Below, piece after piece: positions 26,168 through 35,574 of a stretch of 64,000 bases of DNA. The position numbers were made by a program, and so were the translations under genes. Position 1 is the stretch's first letter. Every line of letters begins with the position of its first letter. The DNA lies in assembly GCA_052161645.1 (NCBI GenBank), contig CP197414.1. One strand, 5' to 3'. The stretch is from Laterigemmans sp052161645. Lineage in GTDB: Bacteria; Planctomycetota; Planctomycetia; Pirellulales; Pirellulaceae. The notes below the pieces were generated by a model. It ran no database searches and was not told the origin of the DNA. It saw only the letters and a program-made list of their open reading frames with translations.

Positions 26168-27609
26168 CACCCTCTGCACACTATCTTTCGAACCTGGCGA
26201 CCCGGCGTACCTTTTTGAATCGCGCGGGCGTTGGTGTCGGGGCTGCGGCATTGTCGTCGATGTTTGCCAATCAGCTGGCCGCTAACCCCATGGCCGAGGC
26301 GGGCTTGTCCGGCATGGCGACCGGTGTGCCGCATCATTTGCCCCGTGCCAAACGCGTAATTTTTTTGTGCATGGCTGGAGGTCCTTCCCAGCTGGAGACG
26401 TTTGATTATAAGCCTAAGCTGGCTGAGCTCGATGGCCAGCCGATGCCCGAGTCTTACACGGCCGGCCAGCCGATCGCCCAGCTCCAGGGTACGGCGCTGA
26501 GATGCTTGGGGCCGCTGACTAAGTTCAATCGCTACGGCGAATCGGGCATGGAAATCAGCGACTATTTACCGTGGCAATCCAAGTTGGCGGACGACATTTG
26601 CGTTGTGCGGTCGATGGTGACTGAGCAAATTAACCATGACCCAGCCCACACGTTCATGAACACGGGGACCGCGATCAGCGGGCGTCCCAGCATGGGTTCG
26701 TGGGTGACTTACGGGCTTGGTTCGGAGAGCGACAACTTGCCCGGCTTCGTGGTCTTGACCAGCGTTGGTGGTCGAAATCCCCAGCCGATTGCCTCCCGTC
26801 AGTGGTCTGCTGGTTTTCTCCCCGGTCGCTACCAGGGTGTTGAATTTAACAGCAGCGGTGATCCGGTCCAGTATGTGAGTTATCCGCCCGGTGTTTCCCA
26901 GGGATCGCAACGGCATGTGGTCGACACGCTGGGGGCGCTCAACCGACATCGCAACGGCACCCTCGGCGACCCCGAAGTGAACACGCGGATTGCCGCCTAT
27001 GAATTGGCGTTTCGTATGCAGACTTCGGTCCCCGAGCTGGTTGATATGTCGGACGAGCCCGCGCACGTGCTGGAGATGTATGGTGCGACGCCCGGTGATG
27101 GGTCGTTTGCCTCGAATTGCTTACTCGCTCGGCGCCTGGCTGAACGTGGGGTGCGATTCATCCAACTCTATCATCGCGGTTGGGATCACCACGGTGGGCT
27201 GGCTAAGTATATGGATATCTGCTGCGGGCTGACCGATCGCGCGACTTGGGCATTGATCGCCGACCTGAAGCAACGTGACATGCTCAAAGACACGTTGGTA
27301 ATTTGGGGCGGAGAGTTTGGTCGCACACCGATGTTCCAAGGCAAAGGGGGCGCGGGACGAGACCATCATATTAAAGGTTTTAGCATGTGGATGGCCGGCG
27401 GGGGCGTGCAGAGTGGAATGACTTATGGAGCGACTGATGATTTAGGTTATCACGCAGTCGAGAACGTCGTCCACGTGCGAGACTTGCACGCCACGATGCT
27501 GTATCTGCTGGGGATTGATCACAACCGTTTCTCAGTTCCCTATCAAGGTTTGGACATGCGGTTAACCGGCGTGGAACCAGCCCGGGTCGTGACTGATATC
27601 TTGGTCTAA
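26164..27609 (+). CDS. DUF1501 Tat-exported sulfatase-fold protein
   Basis: 481 residues. The N-terminus has a twin-arginine signal (ATRRTFLNRAGVGVGAAALSS), so it is exported folded. Family-typical segments are KRVIFLCMAGGPSQLETFD, HDPAHTFMNTGTAISGRPSM, RFIQLYHRGWDHHGG, LVIWGGEFGRTPM and RDHHIKGFSMWMAGGGV. DUF1501 proteins belong to the alkaline-phosphatase/sulfatase superfamily by fold, although a catalytic formylglycine Cys or phosphorylated residue is not evident here. It overlaps the PSD1 gene by four bases and so forms a two-gene operon with it. The substrate is unknown. Confidence 0.92.
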   Translation: MTPSAHYLSNLATRRTFLNRAGVGVGAAALSSMFANQLAANPMAEAGLSGMATGVPHHLPRAKRVIFLCMAGGPSQLETFDYKPKLAELDGQPMPESYTAGQPIAQLQGTALRCLGPLTKFNRYGESGMEISDYLPWQSKLADDICVVRSMVTEQINHDPAHTFMNTGTAISGRPSMGSWVTYGLGSESDNLPGFVVLTSVGGRNPQPIASRQWSAGFLPGRYQGVEFNSSGDPVQYVSYPPGVSQGSQRHVVDTLGALNRHRNGTLGDPEVNTRIAAYELAFRMQTSVPELVDMSDEPAHVLEMYGATPGDGSFASNCLLARRLAERGVRFIQLYHRGWDHHGGLAKYMDICCGLTDRATWALIADLKQRDMLKDTLVIWGGEFGRTPMFQGKGGAGRDHHIKGFSMWMAGGGVQSGMTYGATDDLGYHAVENVVHVRDLHATMLYLLGIDHNRFSVPYQGLDMRLTGVEPARVVTDILV

Positions 27610-27611
27610 GC

Positions 27612-27781
27612 GCAATGCCGTTCAATAAATTGTTTAACGGTCAGCCGAAGGCGAACGCGCTCCCATTACAAGTACGCCTACGGCTGACTGTTTAACGCAA
27701 TACCGTTCAATAAATCGTTTAACCGTCAGCCGAAGGCGAACGCACTCCTATTACAAATACGCCTACGGCTGACTGTTTAAC
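27612..27781. repeat. Two tandem 85-bp REP-like palindromic units
   Basis: Unit 1 is 27612-27696 and unit 2 is 27697-27781, with about nine differences. Each unit is itself an imperfect inverted repeat: gtttaac(g/c)gtcagccgaaggcg on the left, cgcctacggctgactgtttaac on the right, around a ~25-base centre. They lie directly after the stop of the DUF1501 gene, where they could fold in the mRNA 3' end. Confidence 0.85.
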
Positions 27782-27818
27782 GAGTGTCCCGCCAAGATGG
27801 CCCTCATTGAACGGTATG

Positions 27819-27847
27819 CGGCTGATTCCGTTTTACTTAATGACTTA
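27819..27847. repeat. Dispersed 29-bp repeat, copy 1
   Basis: Begins cggctgattccgtttt and ends taatgactta. It matches 35652-35680 at 26 of 29 positions. Both copies sit next to a REP-like palindrome. Confidence 0.7.
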
Positions 27848-27858
27848 GGGGGAGCTGC

Positions 27859-28323
27859 TTAAATCTTAGGAAGTTCGATCTTGGGATCGAGCTTTTTCGC
27901 TTCCCGAAACTCCGCGCTAGCACCCGCTTCGTCACCCTGCTTGGCTTTGATGAAGCCCCGTGTGACGTGGACCTGAGCCATGTCGGTGGCACCTTGTTCG
28001 GCTTCCCGTAAATCGGCCTCGGCCGCAGCGAAATCGCCCGCGTCGGCCAAGCAGATTGCCCGCTTCAGGGTGGCACTGACGAAGTGATCGGCATCGAGTC
28101 CGCCACCTGTCAACGCTTGGTCGAATTTCTCTTTTGCTTCCGCGTAGCGTTCCGCTTGAAAAGCTGCCAGGCCAGCGTCGTAAGCTTCCTGAGCCGATGC
28201 GATTTCGACCCCATCAACCTTGCCTCCAGAACAGCCACCCAGCGACACACTGGCTGCCAAGCAGGTCAGTGTCAACAGGATTGCAGGCAGGCTGTATGGC
28301 GAAACTCGGTTATACAGCGGCAT
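27859..28323 (-). CDS. Small TPR lipoprotein
   Basis: 154 residues from the ATG at 28323, chosen because it gives a signal of normal length (MPLYNRVSPYSLPAILLTLT through SLGGC, lipobox Cys at residue 31); an ATG at 28368 is possible. The mature part is 3-4 TPR-like helix pairs (EAYDAGLAAFQAERYAEAKE, KRAICLADAGDFAAAEADLR, GFIKAKQGDEAGASAEFREA). It is likely anchored in a membrane and binds partners. It follows the DUF1559 gene on the same strand by 39-84 bases, so the two are probably co-transcribed, which repeats the TPR-plus-DUF1559 association at 13-20 kb. Confidence 0.8.
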   Translation of the reverse strand: MPLYNRVSPYSLPAILLTLTCLAASVSLGGCSGGKVDGVEIASAQEAYDAGLAAFQAERYAEAKEKFDQALTGGGLDADHFVSATLKRAICLADAGDFAAAEADLREAEQGATDMAQVHVTRGFIKAKQGDEAGASAEFREAKKLDPKIELPKI

Positions 28324-28407
28324 CGTTGATAGCTGCGTTTGGGTCGTAGTAACCATGGGCAGTAGCATGTTGGCGTTGACAGAGGTTGAGAATGAGCCGA
28401 TCAGACG

Positions 28408-29565
28408 TTAGGGCATTTGAAAGACTTCGCCGTTAGCTCGGGTACCCAAGCTCCGCCAAACGTTCAGATCGATCGTGCTGGTGAAAGTTCGCACGCTGCC
28501 ATCCCCCAGCCCCGCGTTGACAACGTCTTGGTGCATGCTGCGAGCTGAAATAATAGCGTGTTCACCCGGCGCGTCCGGAATCGCACTCCAGCTACCGCAG
28601 TCATGGAACCTCCAGTTGGGAGGCGCCACGTGGTTGTACTGCGTGCTGGAATAAAATCCAAAGGGCCATCCGTTGGAAAAATCAGAACCATCAAGCCAGC
28701 GTCCCGCCGAATTGAAATGGAACCGGGAGGGGGCGCCGTTGAACGTCATGCAGTCGGCCATCAACGCATCAGGGGCCCACATCATGTTGGCCCGCCCTGG
28801 GGTTGTCACAATATCCTCGATCCGCGGCGGGGTGACGGAGAGATCCATGCCGCTACCTTTGGTTCGCTCCGAAAAGAACACCGTGTTGGAGAGACCATCG
28901 CTCATCGCAGAAGTCTGCAAATGGGTGCCAATGGTGAAGGCACCATTGCCACCGCTGAGGAAGCCGTGAGCACTCGCGCTAGTATTATTGTTGTTGCTGG
29001 AATTCTCTGCACCGCCGTATGGCGTCGAGCCGCCAAAGTTGTAGCGGTAATTGTTTTCTGATACGACACGGCCCGTATTGGCATCGGAGGGACAAATGAA
29101 CATCCCGCCCGCTTGAGAGTAAGCCGGGTAATTCGCATTCGTGGGCACTCCGCCGGTGGTTAGGCGGACCGCGGTGGGGACCGAAAAGTCGATCAAGTTG
29201 TATAGGTTTGCCTGCTCGATGTAGGGCAAAATGGCCGAGTGCACCGAGCGGAATCCGGTCCAGTGTCCAGAAGCGGGGTTTTGGTCCACTGAGTTGTAAT
29301 TGGTGTATCCGGCGCGAGCTGTGCCGTTGATTACCCAGTCCGGAGCGAGTCGTCCAGCAGGGAAACGGCTGTTCGCCGATTCGTAATTGTGAAGCGCCAG
29401 CATGATCTGCTTGAGATTGTTCGAGCACTCCATGCGTCGAGCCGCCTCGCGTGCTGCTTGCACGGCTGGCAACAGCAAGCCGACGAGAATGCCGATAATG
29501 GCGATGACGACCAGTAATTCGACCAGCGTGAACCCGCCGTTTCGGCTGGTTTTTGAGCTACTCAT
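28408..29565 (-). CDS. DUF1559 (pseudopilin-like) protein
   Basis: 385 residues. The prepilin-like start MSSSKTSRNGG-FTLVELL is followed by the hydrophobic helix VVIAIIGILVGLLLPAVQAA and the conserved REAARRMECSNNLKQIMLAL. The DUF1559 domain ends in the family motif (MHQDVVNAGLGDGSVRTFTS, LNVWRSLGTRANGEV). It is less than half identical by eye to the tandem pair at 13-16 kb beyond the first 60 residues, so it is a separate paralogue. It would be exported through a prepilin-type pathway. Confidence 0.92.
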   Translation of the reverse strand: MSSSKTSRNGGFTLVELLVVIAIIGILVGLLLPAVQAAREAARRMECSNNLKQIMLALHNYESANSRFPAGRLAPDWVINGTARAGYTNYNSVDQNPASGHWTGFRSVHSAILPYIEQANLYNLIDFSVPTAVRLTTGGVPTNANYPAYSQAGGMFICPSDANTGRVVSENNYRYNFGGSTPYGGAENSSNNNNTSASAHGFLSGGNGAFTIGTHLQTSAMSDGLSNTVFFSERTKGSGMDLSVTPPRIEDIVTTPGRANMMWAPDALMADCMTFNGAPSRFHFNSAGRWLDGSDFSNGWPFGFYSSTQYNHVAPPNWRFHDCGSWSAIPDAPGEHAIISARSMHQDVVNAGLGDGSVRTFTSTIDLNVWRSLGTRANGEVFQMP

Positions 29566-29950
29566 AACTCAGTTCCAAGACTCAGATTAAGGAAAGGCTT
29601 TCAGAAAATGAAGATTACAAAGGTTTATACCCATTTCCGAGTCTTTGACTATTGCTGCAGCAACGCAAATTGCGCGATCCTTAACCTAATTTTCATCTTC
29701 TTTTCAGCCAGATGCTGGATAGGGTGGCTTTCAGCCCCCTTAGCGACTTCTCTCGCCGATTTAATCCCCCGGCGTGACCAGAGCGATCATAAATTTTGTG
29801 GGTAGAAAATGCACGCCGCAGCTGACTTCCGGCGGCCGGCGGGCTGTCGTGGGTAAAGAAACCAAGATTCCGTGTCGCGAGTCGGGGATTAGTTGCCATC
29901 GTTCAGTAATCAATCGGTTATCTGAAACCTTCAACTGCTGGCGGCTCATC
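29566..29950. other. Divergent intergenic region
   Basis: 385 bp between the DUF1559 gene (minus) and the cupin-like gene (plus). It should hold both promoters. AT-rich stretches lie near 29600-29720. No palindromic operator or RNA stands out. Confidence 0.5.
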
Positions 29951-30727
29951 ATGCACCATAATTTTACTCGTCGATCCTCGCTGCGGGCGCTTGGCCTGGC
30001 GACGCTGGCAGCCACGTTGCCCCTAGCATCAGTGCCAGGACAGGAGCTTTCTGGGTCGGAGCCGATGGCTGAGTGGTTGCGGAAGTTGCATGCCAACGCA
30101 TCTGCGTTGAGCGGCCGCCAGATTTCTAGCCTTCAGTGGCAGGAAGCGATGGACCGGATCTATGCCGGCACGCCCCTCGAGGCTTTGCGGAGTCGGCTGG
30201 CATTCAATGCTTTGCGCACGCAGATCATTGAGCGAATACCGGCAGACCGTGGCGAGCTGTTTCACCGCGTGATGTTGCCGGGCAGTGACCAGTCGGGGGC
30301 GGTCGGGGCTGAGCCGCCGCGGATGTTGATTACCAAAGTGGCCTACATTCGCAAAGGCCGCAGCATACCGCCTCATGGTCACTCGAACATGGCCAGCGCG
30401 TTTTTGTGTATCTCTGGCGAGTTCGCAGTCAAACAGTATGACAAATTAGAGGATAGGGCAGAACATTTGATCCTTCGCCAGACGATGGATGAGACGCGAG
30501 CGGGTGTGGGCAGTTGGTCGAGTATTTCAGATTATCGCAACAACGTTCATTGGCTGACCGCGAAGACCGATGACTGCTTTCTGTTCACCAGTAAGTTAAT
30601 CGCCATTGAGTCCGAACGGGAGTTAAATGGTCGCATTAACGTCGATGTAAAGCGGGCCGATTACCTTGGCTCTGGGACCTTGCGGGCACGTAAGATTAGC
30701 GCCCGAGAAGCGGCCGAGTTGTACTGA
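29951..30727 (+). CDS. Exported cupin-like protein of unknown function
   Basis: 258 residues from the ATG at 29951; the open frame extends further upstream without signal features. The N-terminus MHHNFTRRSSLRALGLATLA looks like a Tat signal ending near VPGQ. Around residues 125-165 the sequence RKGRSIPPHGHSNMASAFLC and ISGEFAVKQYD has the spacing of a cupin beta-barrel, with His-x-His as possible metal ligands. No second cupin histidine is obvious, although NVHWLT could supply one. It is likely periplasmic; the substrate is unknown. Confidence 0.65.
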   Translation: MHHNFTRRSSLRALGLATLAATLPLASVPGQELSGSEPMAEWLRKLHANASALSGRQISSLQWQEAMDRIYAGTPLEALRSRLAFNALRTQIIERIPADRGELFHRVMLPGSDQSGAVGAEPPRMLITKVAYIRKGRSIPPHGHSNMASAFLCISGEFAVKQYDKLEDRAEHLILRQTMDETRAGVGSWSSISDYRNNVHWLTAKTDDCFLFTSKLIAIESERELNGRINVDVKRADYLGSGTLRARKISAREAAELY

Positions 30728-30780
30728 GCTATCGCGGTCGGCTCCGATCGTGAAATAGCTCGAACAGACGTGCCTGCTTG

Positions 30781-31590
30781 TCAGTTCGTCTCTGGCACGC
30801 AAGGAGTGAGTTTCAGGTCTAGGGTGTCGAAATAGGCGAGTCGATTGGGGATGGTCGATTCGATCGTTTGGTAGAGCTCTTTCGAGATGCGATCGCCGCG
30901 ATGCCGCCAAGCGAAATAGAGTAGAAATGACTCAGCGATATCTTCACGCTGCGGATTATCTTTCGCATAAGAAGAAATGAATTTTTTGTCAGCCGCTTGA
31001 GCTTTCCGCCAACCGTCGGCCCGCGCGTGAACACCATCCAGCGAGGTGTGAGCTGCTTCGTGAATAAACGTCTCTTCGAGAATGCCGTCGCGGGCATATT
31101 TTTTGCCTTGGTCGACATGGATTAACAGGTTGTTATTGCCACCTCCGAACAGCTGATCGCCTTTGTGAATCCAGACAGTATTCACTTCGCTGCGGAGCAC
31201 TTGTGGGATACGGCCGATCACTGGCAGGTAAGACGTGGCCTCGGCTTCCGCTTCCTCGCGGGAGAACTCGCGATTCACCTGCACTTCGATTGCCGGGCTA
31301 TCGTCAAAAGTCGCCTCGAACAGCCAAGCCTCGGTGCTCGCGAAGCTATTGGTCCGCCTGTCGAACATGCGACGTTCGGCCACTTCCGTAAATTTGAGTT
31401 CGACAAAGGCGGTTGGATCGGAATCGGTAACGATCTTCTTTTCCAAGAAGATGGTTCCATGAAAAGGAGGTTTCGCAACGCAAGTCTGCGAAGCACCGAG
31501 TAGATAGCCGGCGATCATCAGCAAGGCGACCCCGGCGACATTAAGGTGCAATCCTCTACGAGGGCATTGAAAGCAGGGAAACTCGCACAT
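30781..31590 (-). CDS. Exported HExxH-type putative metalloprotease
   Basis: 269 residues with an N-terminal membrane or signal segment (LNVAGVALLMIAGYLLGASQ). Near residue 178 is EETFIHEAAHTSLDG, an HExxH zinc motif, followed about 45 residues later by REDIAESFLLYFAWR, where a Glu/Asp could be the third ligand. Just upstream, NNNLLIHVDQGKKYARDG is a plausible substrate-binding strand. Zinc peptidase activity is inferred from the motif only; I do not recognise the family. It converges on the cupin-like gene (53-base gap). Its promoter must lie in 31591-31785. Confidence 0.65.
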   Translation of the reverse strand: MCEFPCFQCPRRGLHLNVAGVALLMIAGYLLGASQTCVAKPPFHGTIFLEKKIVTDSDPTAFVELKFTEVAERRMFDRRTNSFASTEAWLFEATFDDSPAIEVQVNREFSREEAEAEATSYLPVIGRIPQVLRSEVNTVWIHKGDQLFGGGNNNLLIHVDQGKKYARDGILEETFIHEAAHTSLDGVHARADGWRKAQAADKKFISSYAKDNPQREDIAESFLLYFAWRHRGDRISKELYQTIESTIPNRLAYFDTLDLKLTPCVPETN

Positions 31591-31785
31591 TTGCTTGCGT
31601 TCTGATGAGAGGGTTTTCGAGGGGAAGGTCCTTGGCGAACGCTATGTGTAGCACCTGCGTCTGAAAAGGGGGCATCTGGTTCGATCCGAAAGCTCTCGGC
31701 AGTAACCGGGGCTCCAGTCACCACGATAGCGGTTGGACCTTCAAGGATTTCCGGAACAATTTAAATCTAAACTACCCTACAGATA

Positions 31786-32112
31786 TCAACAGGCCGCACC
31801 GTCGGGGGTCGAATCGGGCTGATCCTCGGCGGTCACTTCCACGCCTTTCCAAAAAGCAAAGTGATTGCGAATCGATTCGGCTTTTGGTTTTGGATTGGGA
31901 TAGTACCAAGCAGCGTCTTTATTGACCTGCCCATCCACCTCGATGCTCTTATAATTCGCCGTTCCTTTCCATCCGCAAGTGGTTTGATAGTCGCTAGGAC
32001 GAAAAAACTCTTGCCGCAAACTATCGGTCGGAAAGTAATGGTTACCTTCAACCATTACCGTTTCATCGCTTTGAGCGATAATCTTGCCCTGCCACTTTGC
32101 CGTCGCCATCAT
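31786..32112 (-). CDS. DUF427 domain protein
   Basis: 108 residues, matching the short single-domain DUF427 family. Recognisable segments are IIAQSDETVMVEGNHYFPTD, SDYQTTCGWKGTANYKSIEV and DAAWYYPNPKPKAESIRNHF. The domain is a small beta-rich fold of unknown biochemical role, found in many bacteria as a stand-alone cytosolic protein. The start is ambiguous between two adjacent ATG codons (32112 or 32109). It stands alone, divergent from the BNR protein gene. Confidence 0.85.
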   Translation of the reverse strand: MMATAKWQGKIIAQSDETVMVEGNHYFPTDSLRQEFFRPSDYQTTCGWKGTANYKSIEVDGQVNKDAAWYYPNPKPKAESIRNHFAFWKGVEVTAEDQPDSTPDGAAC

Positions 32113-32364
32113 CGAAGTCCTCGATACTAGGAATCACTCGGGTTCATACGTAGAGTTTATACCAAGGTGCCAAGTCCCCTTTACGACTCATTCGGGGACT
32201 TGTTTCCCTAGCGAACCAAGTTCGGCTTTTTTTGATCGTCCAAAAACTAACGACCGACTACAATCTGCACTACGGGCTCCTGCTCTGCTTGGCCCCAGCC
32301 CGATCGGCCGAGCTTGGCCAGTGCCGCTGCTCGTCCAGTGTTATCCCAAGATTGTGATCCATTC

Positions 32365-35300
32365 ATGAACAGCCATTCCGCGTTTCTTCGCCGGTCATCC
32401 CTCCTGCTAGCAGCTTGCTGGGGATGCATGCTCGCCCCACTAACTCTGCTTGCCCAAACTCAGGCAAATCACTCAGATGCGACGCTCGATGATACCTATG
32501 GGCCGGTCAAGTGGCGATGCATTGGCCCGTTCCGAGGGGGACGATCGGTTTGTGCTAGCGGGGTTCTTGGCCAGCCGCAAACTTATTTCATGGGGACGAC
32601 CGGCGGTGGGCTCTGGAAAACAGCAGACGCCGGCCATCACTGGACGAACGTCTCGGATGGCTACTTTCAAACCGGCTCGGTGGGAGCCGTGGCGGTTTCC
32701 GAAAGCGATCCGCACGTTATCTACGTTGGCATGGGGGAGCACGCGCCGCGAGGCGTCATGACTTCTCACGGTGATGGAGTTTATAAGTCGACCGACTCAG
32801 GCAAAACCTGGCAACACTTGGGGCTCGCCGAGACAGAGCATATCTCCCGAATCGTGATTCATCCAAAGAACCCCGATCTCATCTACGTCGCCGCGCAAGG
32901 TGCTCTGTATGGTGATTCCCCGCAGCGTGGCATTTATAAATCAGCGGACGGAGGCAAGACTTGGCAGCACGTTCTGTTTGTCAATCAACGCACCGGCTGC
33001 GCGGAGTTGTCAATCGATTTCAGCAACCCACAAGTGCTCTACGCAACGATGTGGGAGCATCAACGTAAACCTTGGATCATCATCAGCGGCGGTGAGGGAA
33101 GCGGGGTTTATAAGACGTCCGACGGCGGTGAATCCTGGACACAGATTGAGGAAGGATTGCCGGAGGAAAAAGGCAAGATGGCGGTGGCCGTTTCCAGGTC
33201 CAACCCAGAGAGAGTCTATCTACTAGTTGAGAGTGATAGTAATGAAGAAAAAGGGGGGCTGTTTGTTTCCACCGATGCCGGTGCCAAATGGAGTCGCGTC
33301 AGCAGCGATCACCGACTGACCCAGCGGGCTTGGTACTACACCGAAGTCTTTGTCGATCCACTGGACGAACACACTGTTTATGTTTTGAGCGCGCCCGCGC
33401 TGCGATCGATCGATGGGGGCAAGAACTGGGAGACGCTTTCCGGCACTCACGGAGACTTTCACGACCTTTGGATCAATCCTCACAACTCTCGCAACATGGT
33501 GATTGCCAACGACGGCGGCGCGGCGATTACGTTCAACCAGGGAGCAAGCTGGTCGCGTCAAAGCAACATGCCAACCGCGCAGCTTTATCGATTGAACGTG
33601 GATAATCGCTTCCCCTATCGTGTCTACGCTGGACAGCAAGATAACACTTCGCTGGCGATTGCTAGTCTTGAGTTGGGTGGTGACTCGATTAGTGAAAAAA
33701 GTTGGCAAGCATCGGCTGGTGGAGAAAGCGCGTTTCTCGCCTTCGACCCCGATAACCCACGCTATGTCATGGGAGGGAGTTACTTGGGGACGATCGAAGT
33801 GCTCGATACCGAAGCGGTTGCCGGGACTAAAGTCATGTCCGCACCGATTCAATACCTTGGGCGAGCCGCTCGCGAGATGAAGTACTTGTTCAACTGGAAC
33901 GCGCCGATTATCTGGTCGCAACACGAACCAAACACATTTTTTCACGCCGCACAATGCCTGTTGCGAACTCGCGATTTGGGTCAAACCTGGGAAGAGATCT
34001 CTCCCGACTTGACTCGGAATCAGGATCACCGGCAGGGTAAGGGGGGCGGGCCGTTGACGGTCGAAGCGGTCGGTGCGGAGAACTACGGGACAATCAGCTA
34101 CGTGGCCGAATCACCTCACGAGCCGGGGGTGTTTTGGACTGGTAGCGATGATGGACTCGTCCAACTGACTCGAGACGCGGGGCAAAGCTGGTCCAACGTG
34201 ACTCCCCAAGATTTGGATGAGTGCTTGATCAACGCGATCGAAATTTCACCGCGTGATAAGGCGACCGCCTACATCGCGACAACTCGCTATAAATTCAATG
34301 ACAAACGTCCGGGTTTGTACAAGACAACCGACTACGGGCAATCGTGGACGGCGATCTCCAGCGGCATTCCAGAGGGGGCGTTTACCCGAGTCATCCGCGA
34401 GGAGCCTCGGCAACAGGGCTTATTGTTTGCCGGCACGGAGATGGGACTATATCTCTCGCGAGATGGCGGTGCATCTTGGCAGCCCTTTCAGCTTAACTTG
34501 CCAGTCACCCCGATCCTCGATTTGATGATCCGCCACGACGATTTAATTGTCGCCACTTCGGGGCGGTCCATCTGGATTCTTGACGACCTAGAGCTAATTC
34601 GCCAGCGAGAGTACCCGCAAGACGATGCGACAGTCGGTTTGCAGCTTTTCGAGCCCGCGGCGGCTTTTCTTTCCAATCACAGCAGTCAACTGGACAAAAC
34701 TGATTCAAAATTTGATGGGACTGATTTATTGCAGGGCGTGAATCCAGCCAACGGCGTTGTGATCTACTACGAACTTCCGGAGTTGCCGGAGGGGATGCAT
34801 ATCGAACTGGAAATTCGAGATGCTGGAGGGTTGTTAGTCAATCGTTTCTCATCGGAGAAAGATGAGTCGTTCCAAAAGTACGCGGGAGGGCCTCCTGCGC
34901 CGCGACTTCTCTCACGAGAACGGGGACTCAATCGCTTTGTGTGGGACATGCGACATACGAGCATGCCGGGAGTTCCCGAAGTCTATATCGAAGGCAGCTA
35001 TCGAGGTCACAAGGCGATCCCGGGTACCTACCAATTGATTCTCAAGCAAGGCGACCAGGCTCGTGAAACATCGGCTGAGATTCTCGCTCATCCACTGATC
35101 TCGCTCCCCGCGACGGACTACTTTGAGTATCACCGTGCGATGATCGAAATGGAACAGACGCTGGCCGAGATGCACAAGCAGACTAACCGACTGCATCGGA
35201 TCGACAGCCAGTTGCGCGAGTTGATAATCAAGCTGGGAGATGATGAATCTTTAGCCCGTCTCAAGCAGGAGGCTGAATCGCTGGCGGAGAAGCTTAAGCA

Positions 35301-35574
35301 GTGGGACGACGAAATGGTGCAACGCAAATCCAAAGCCTATGATGATGTGGAGAACTTTCCCAACAAGTTTACCGCCGAGTATTTGTTCTTGATCAACCAG
35401 ACGGAGAGTGATATTCCACGCGTGACGAAGGCTTCAAGGAATCGCCGCAGCGAGTTGGATGCTCGCTGGGGATCGCTCAAGGGGCAAGCTGACGCGATCC
35501 TAAACGCAGACCTTCCCGCCTTTAATGAGAAACTCTGGCAGCGAAAGATCGGCGCGATTTGGGCGGGAAAATAG
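32365..35574 (+). CDS. Secreted BNR/sortilin-type beta-propeller protein
   Basis: 1069 residues from the ATG at 32365 (a TTG-initiated frame begins 17 codons upstream); the N-terminus RRSSLLLAACWGCMLAPLTL is a signal peptide. Residues ~40-760 hold many BNR/Asp-box repeats of the type S-x-D-x-G-x-x-W (STDSGKTWQH, SADGGKTWQH, TSDGGESWTQ, STDAGAKWSR, TTDYGQSWTA, SRDGGASWQP). These form one or two beta-propellers as in sortilin and glycosidase-like proteins. The C-terminal ~300 residues include a coiled-coil-like helical part (RLKQEAESLAEKLKQWDDEM). The catalytic function is uncertain; similar planctomycete proteins are annotated only as BNR or glycosyl-hydrolase-like. Confidence 0.85.
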   Translation: MNSHSAFLRRSSLLLAACWGCMLAPLTLLAQTQANHSDATLDDTYGPVKWRCIGPFRGGRSVCASGVLGQPQTYFMGTTGGGLWKTADAGHHWTNVSDGYFQTGSVGAVAVSESDPHVIYVGMGEHAPRGVMTSHGDGVYKSTDSGKTWQHLGLAETEHISRIVIHPKNPDLIYVAAQGALYGDSPQRGIYKSADGGKTWQHVLFVNQRTGCAELSIDFSNPQVLYATMWEHQRKPWIIISGGEGSGVYKTSDGGESWTQIEEGLPEEKGKMAVAVSRSNPERVYLLVESDSNEEKGGLFVSTDAGAKWSRVSSDHRLTQRAWYYTEVFVDPLDEHTVYVLSAPALRSIDGGKNWETLSGTHGDFHDLWINPHNSRNMVIANDGGAAITFNQGASWSRQSNMPTAQLYRLNVDNRFPYRVYAGQQDNTSLAIASLELGGDSISEKSWQASAGGESAFLAFDPDNPRYVMGGSYLGTIEVLDTEAVAGTKVMSAPIQYLGRAAREMKYLFNWNAPIIWSQHEPNTFFHAAQCLLRTRDLGQTWEEISPDLTRNQDHRQGKGGGPLTVEAVGAENYGTISYVAESPHEPGVFWTGSDDGLVQLTRDAGQSWSNVTPQDLDECLINAIEISPRDKATAYIATTRYKFNDKRPGLYKTTDYGQSWTAISSGIPEGAFTRVIREEPRQQGLLFAGTEMGLYLSRDGGASWQPFQLNLPVTPILDLMIRHDDLIVATSGRSIWILDDLELIRQREYPQDDATVGLQLFEPAAAFLSNHSSQLDKTDSKFDGTDLLQGVNPANGVVIYYELPELPEGMHIELEIRDAGGLLVNRFSSEKDESFQKYAGGPPAPRLLSRERGLNRFVWDMRHTSMPGVPEVYIEGSYRGHKAIPGTYQLILKQGDQARETSAEILAHPLISLPATDYFEYHRAMIEMEQTLAEMHKQTNRLHRIDSQLRELIIKLGDDESLARLKQEAESLAEKLKQWDDEMVQRKSKAYDDVENFPNKFTAEYLFLINQTESDIPRVTKASRNRRSELDARWGSLKGQADAILNADLPAFNEKLWQRKIGAIWAGK

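Noticed and set aside
27612..27781. Two 85-bp repeats as a minimal CRISPR or attachment sites
   Set aside because: The whole unit is repeated and each is a fold-back with no variable spacer; no integrase or cas gene nearby.
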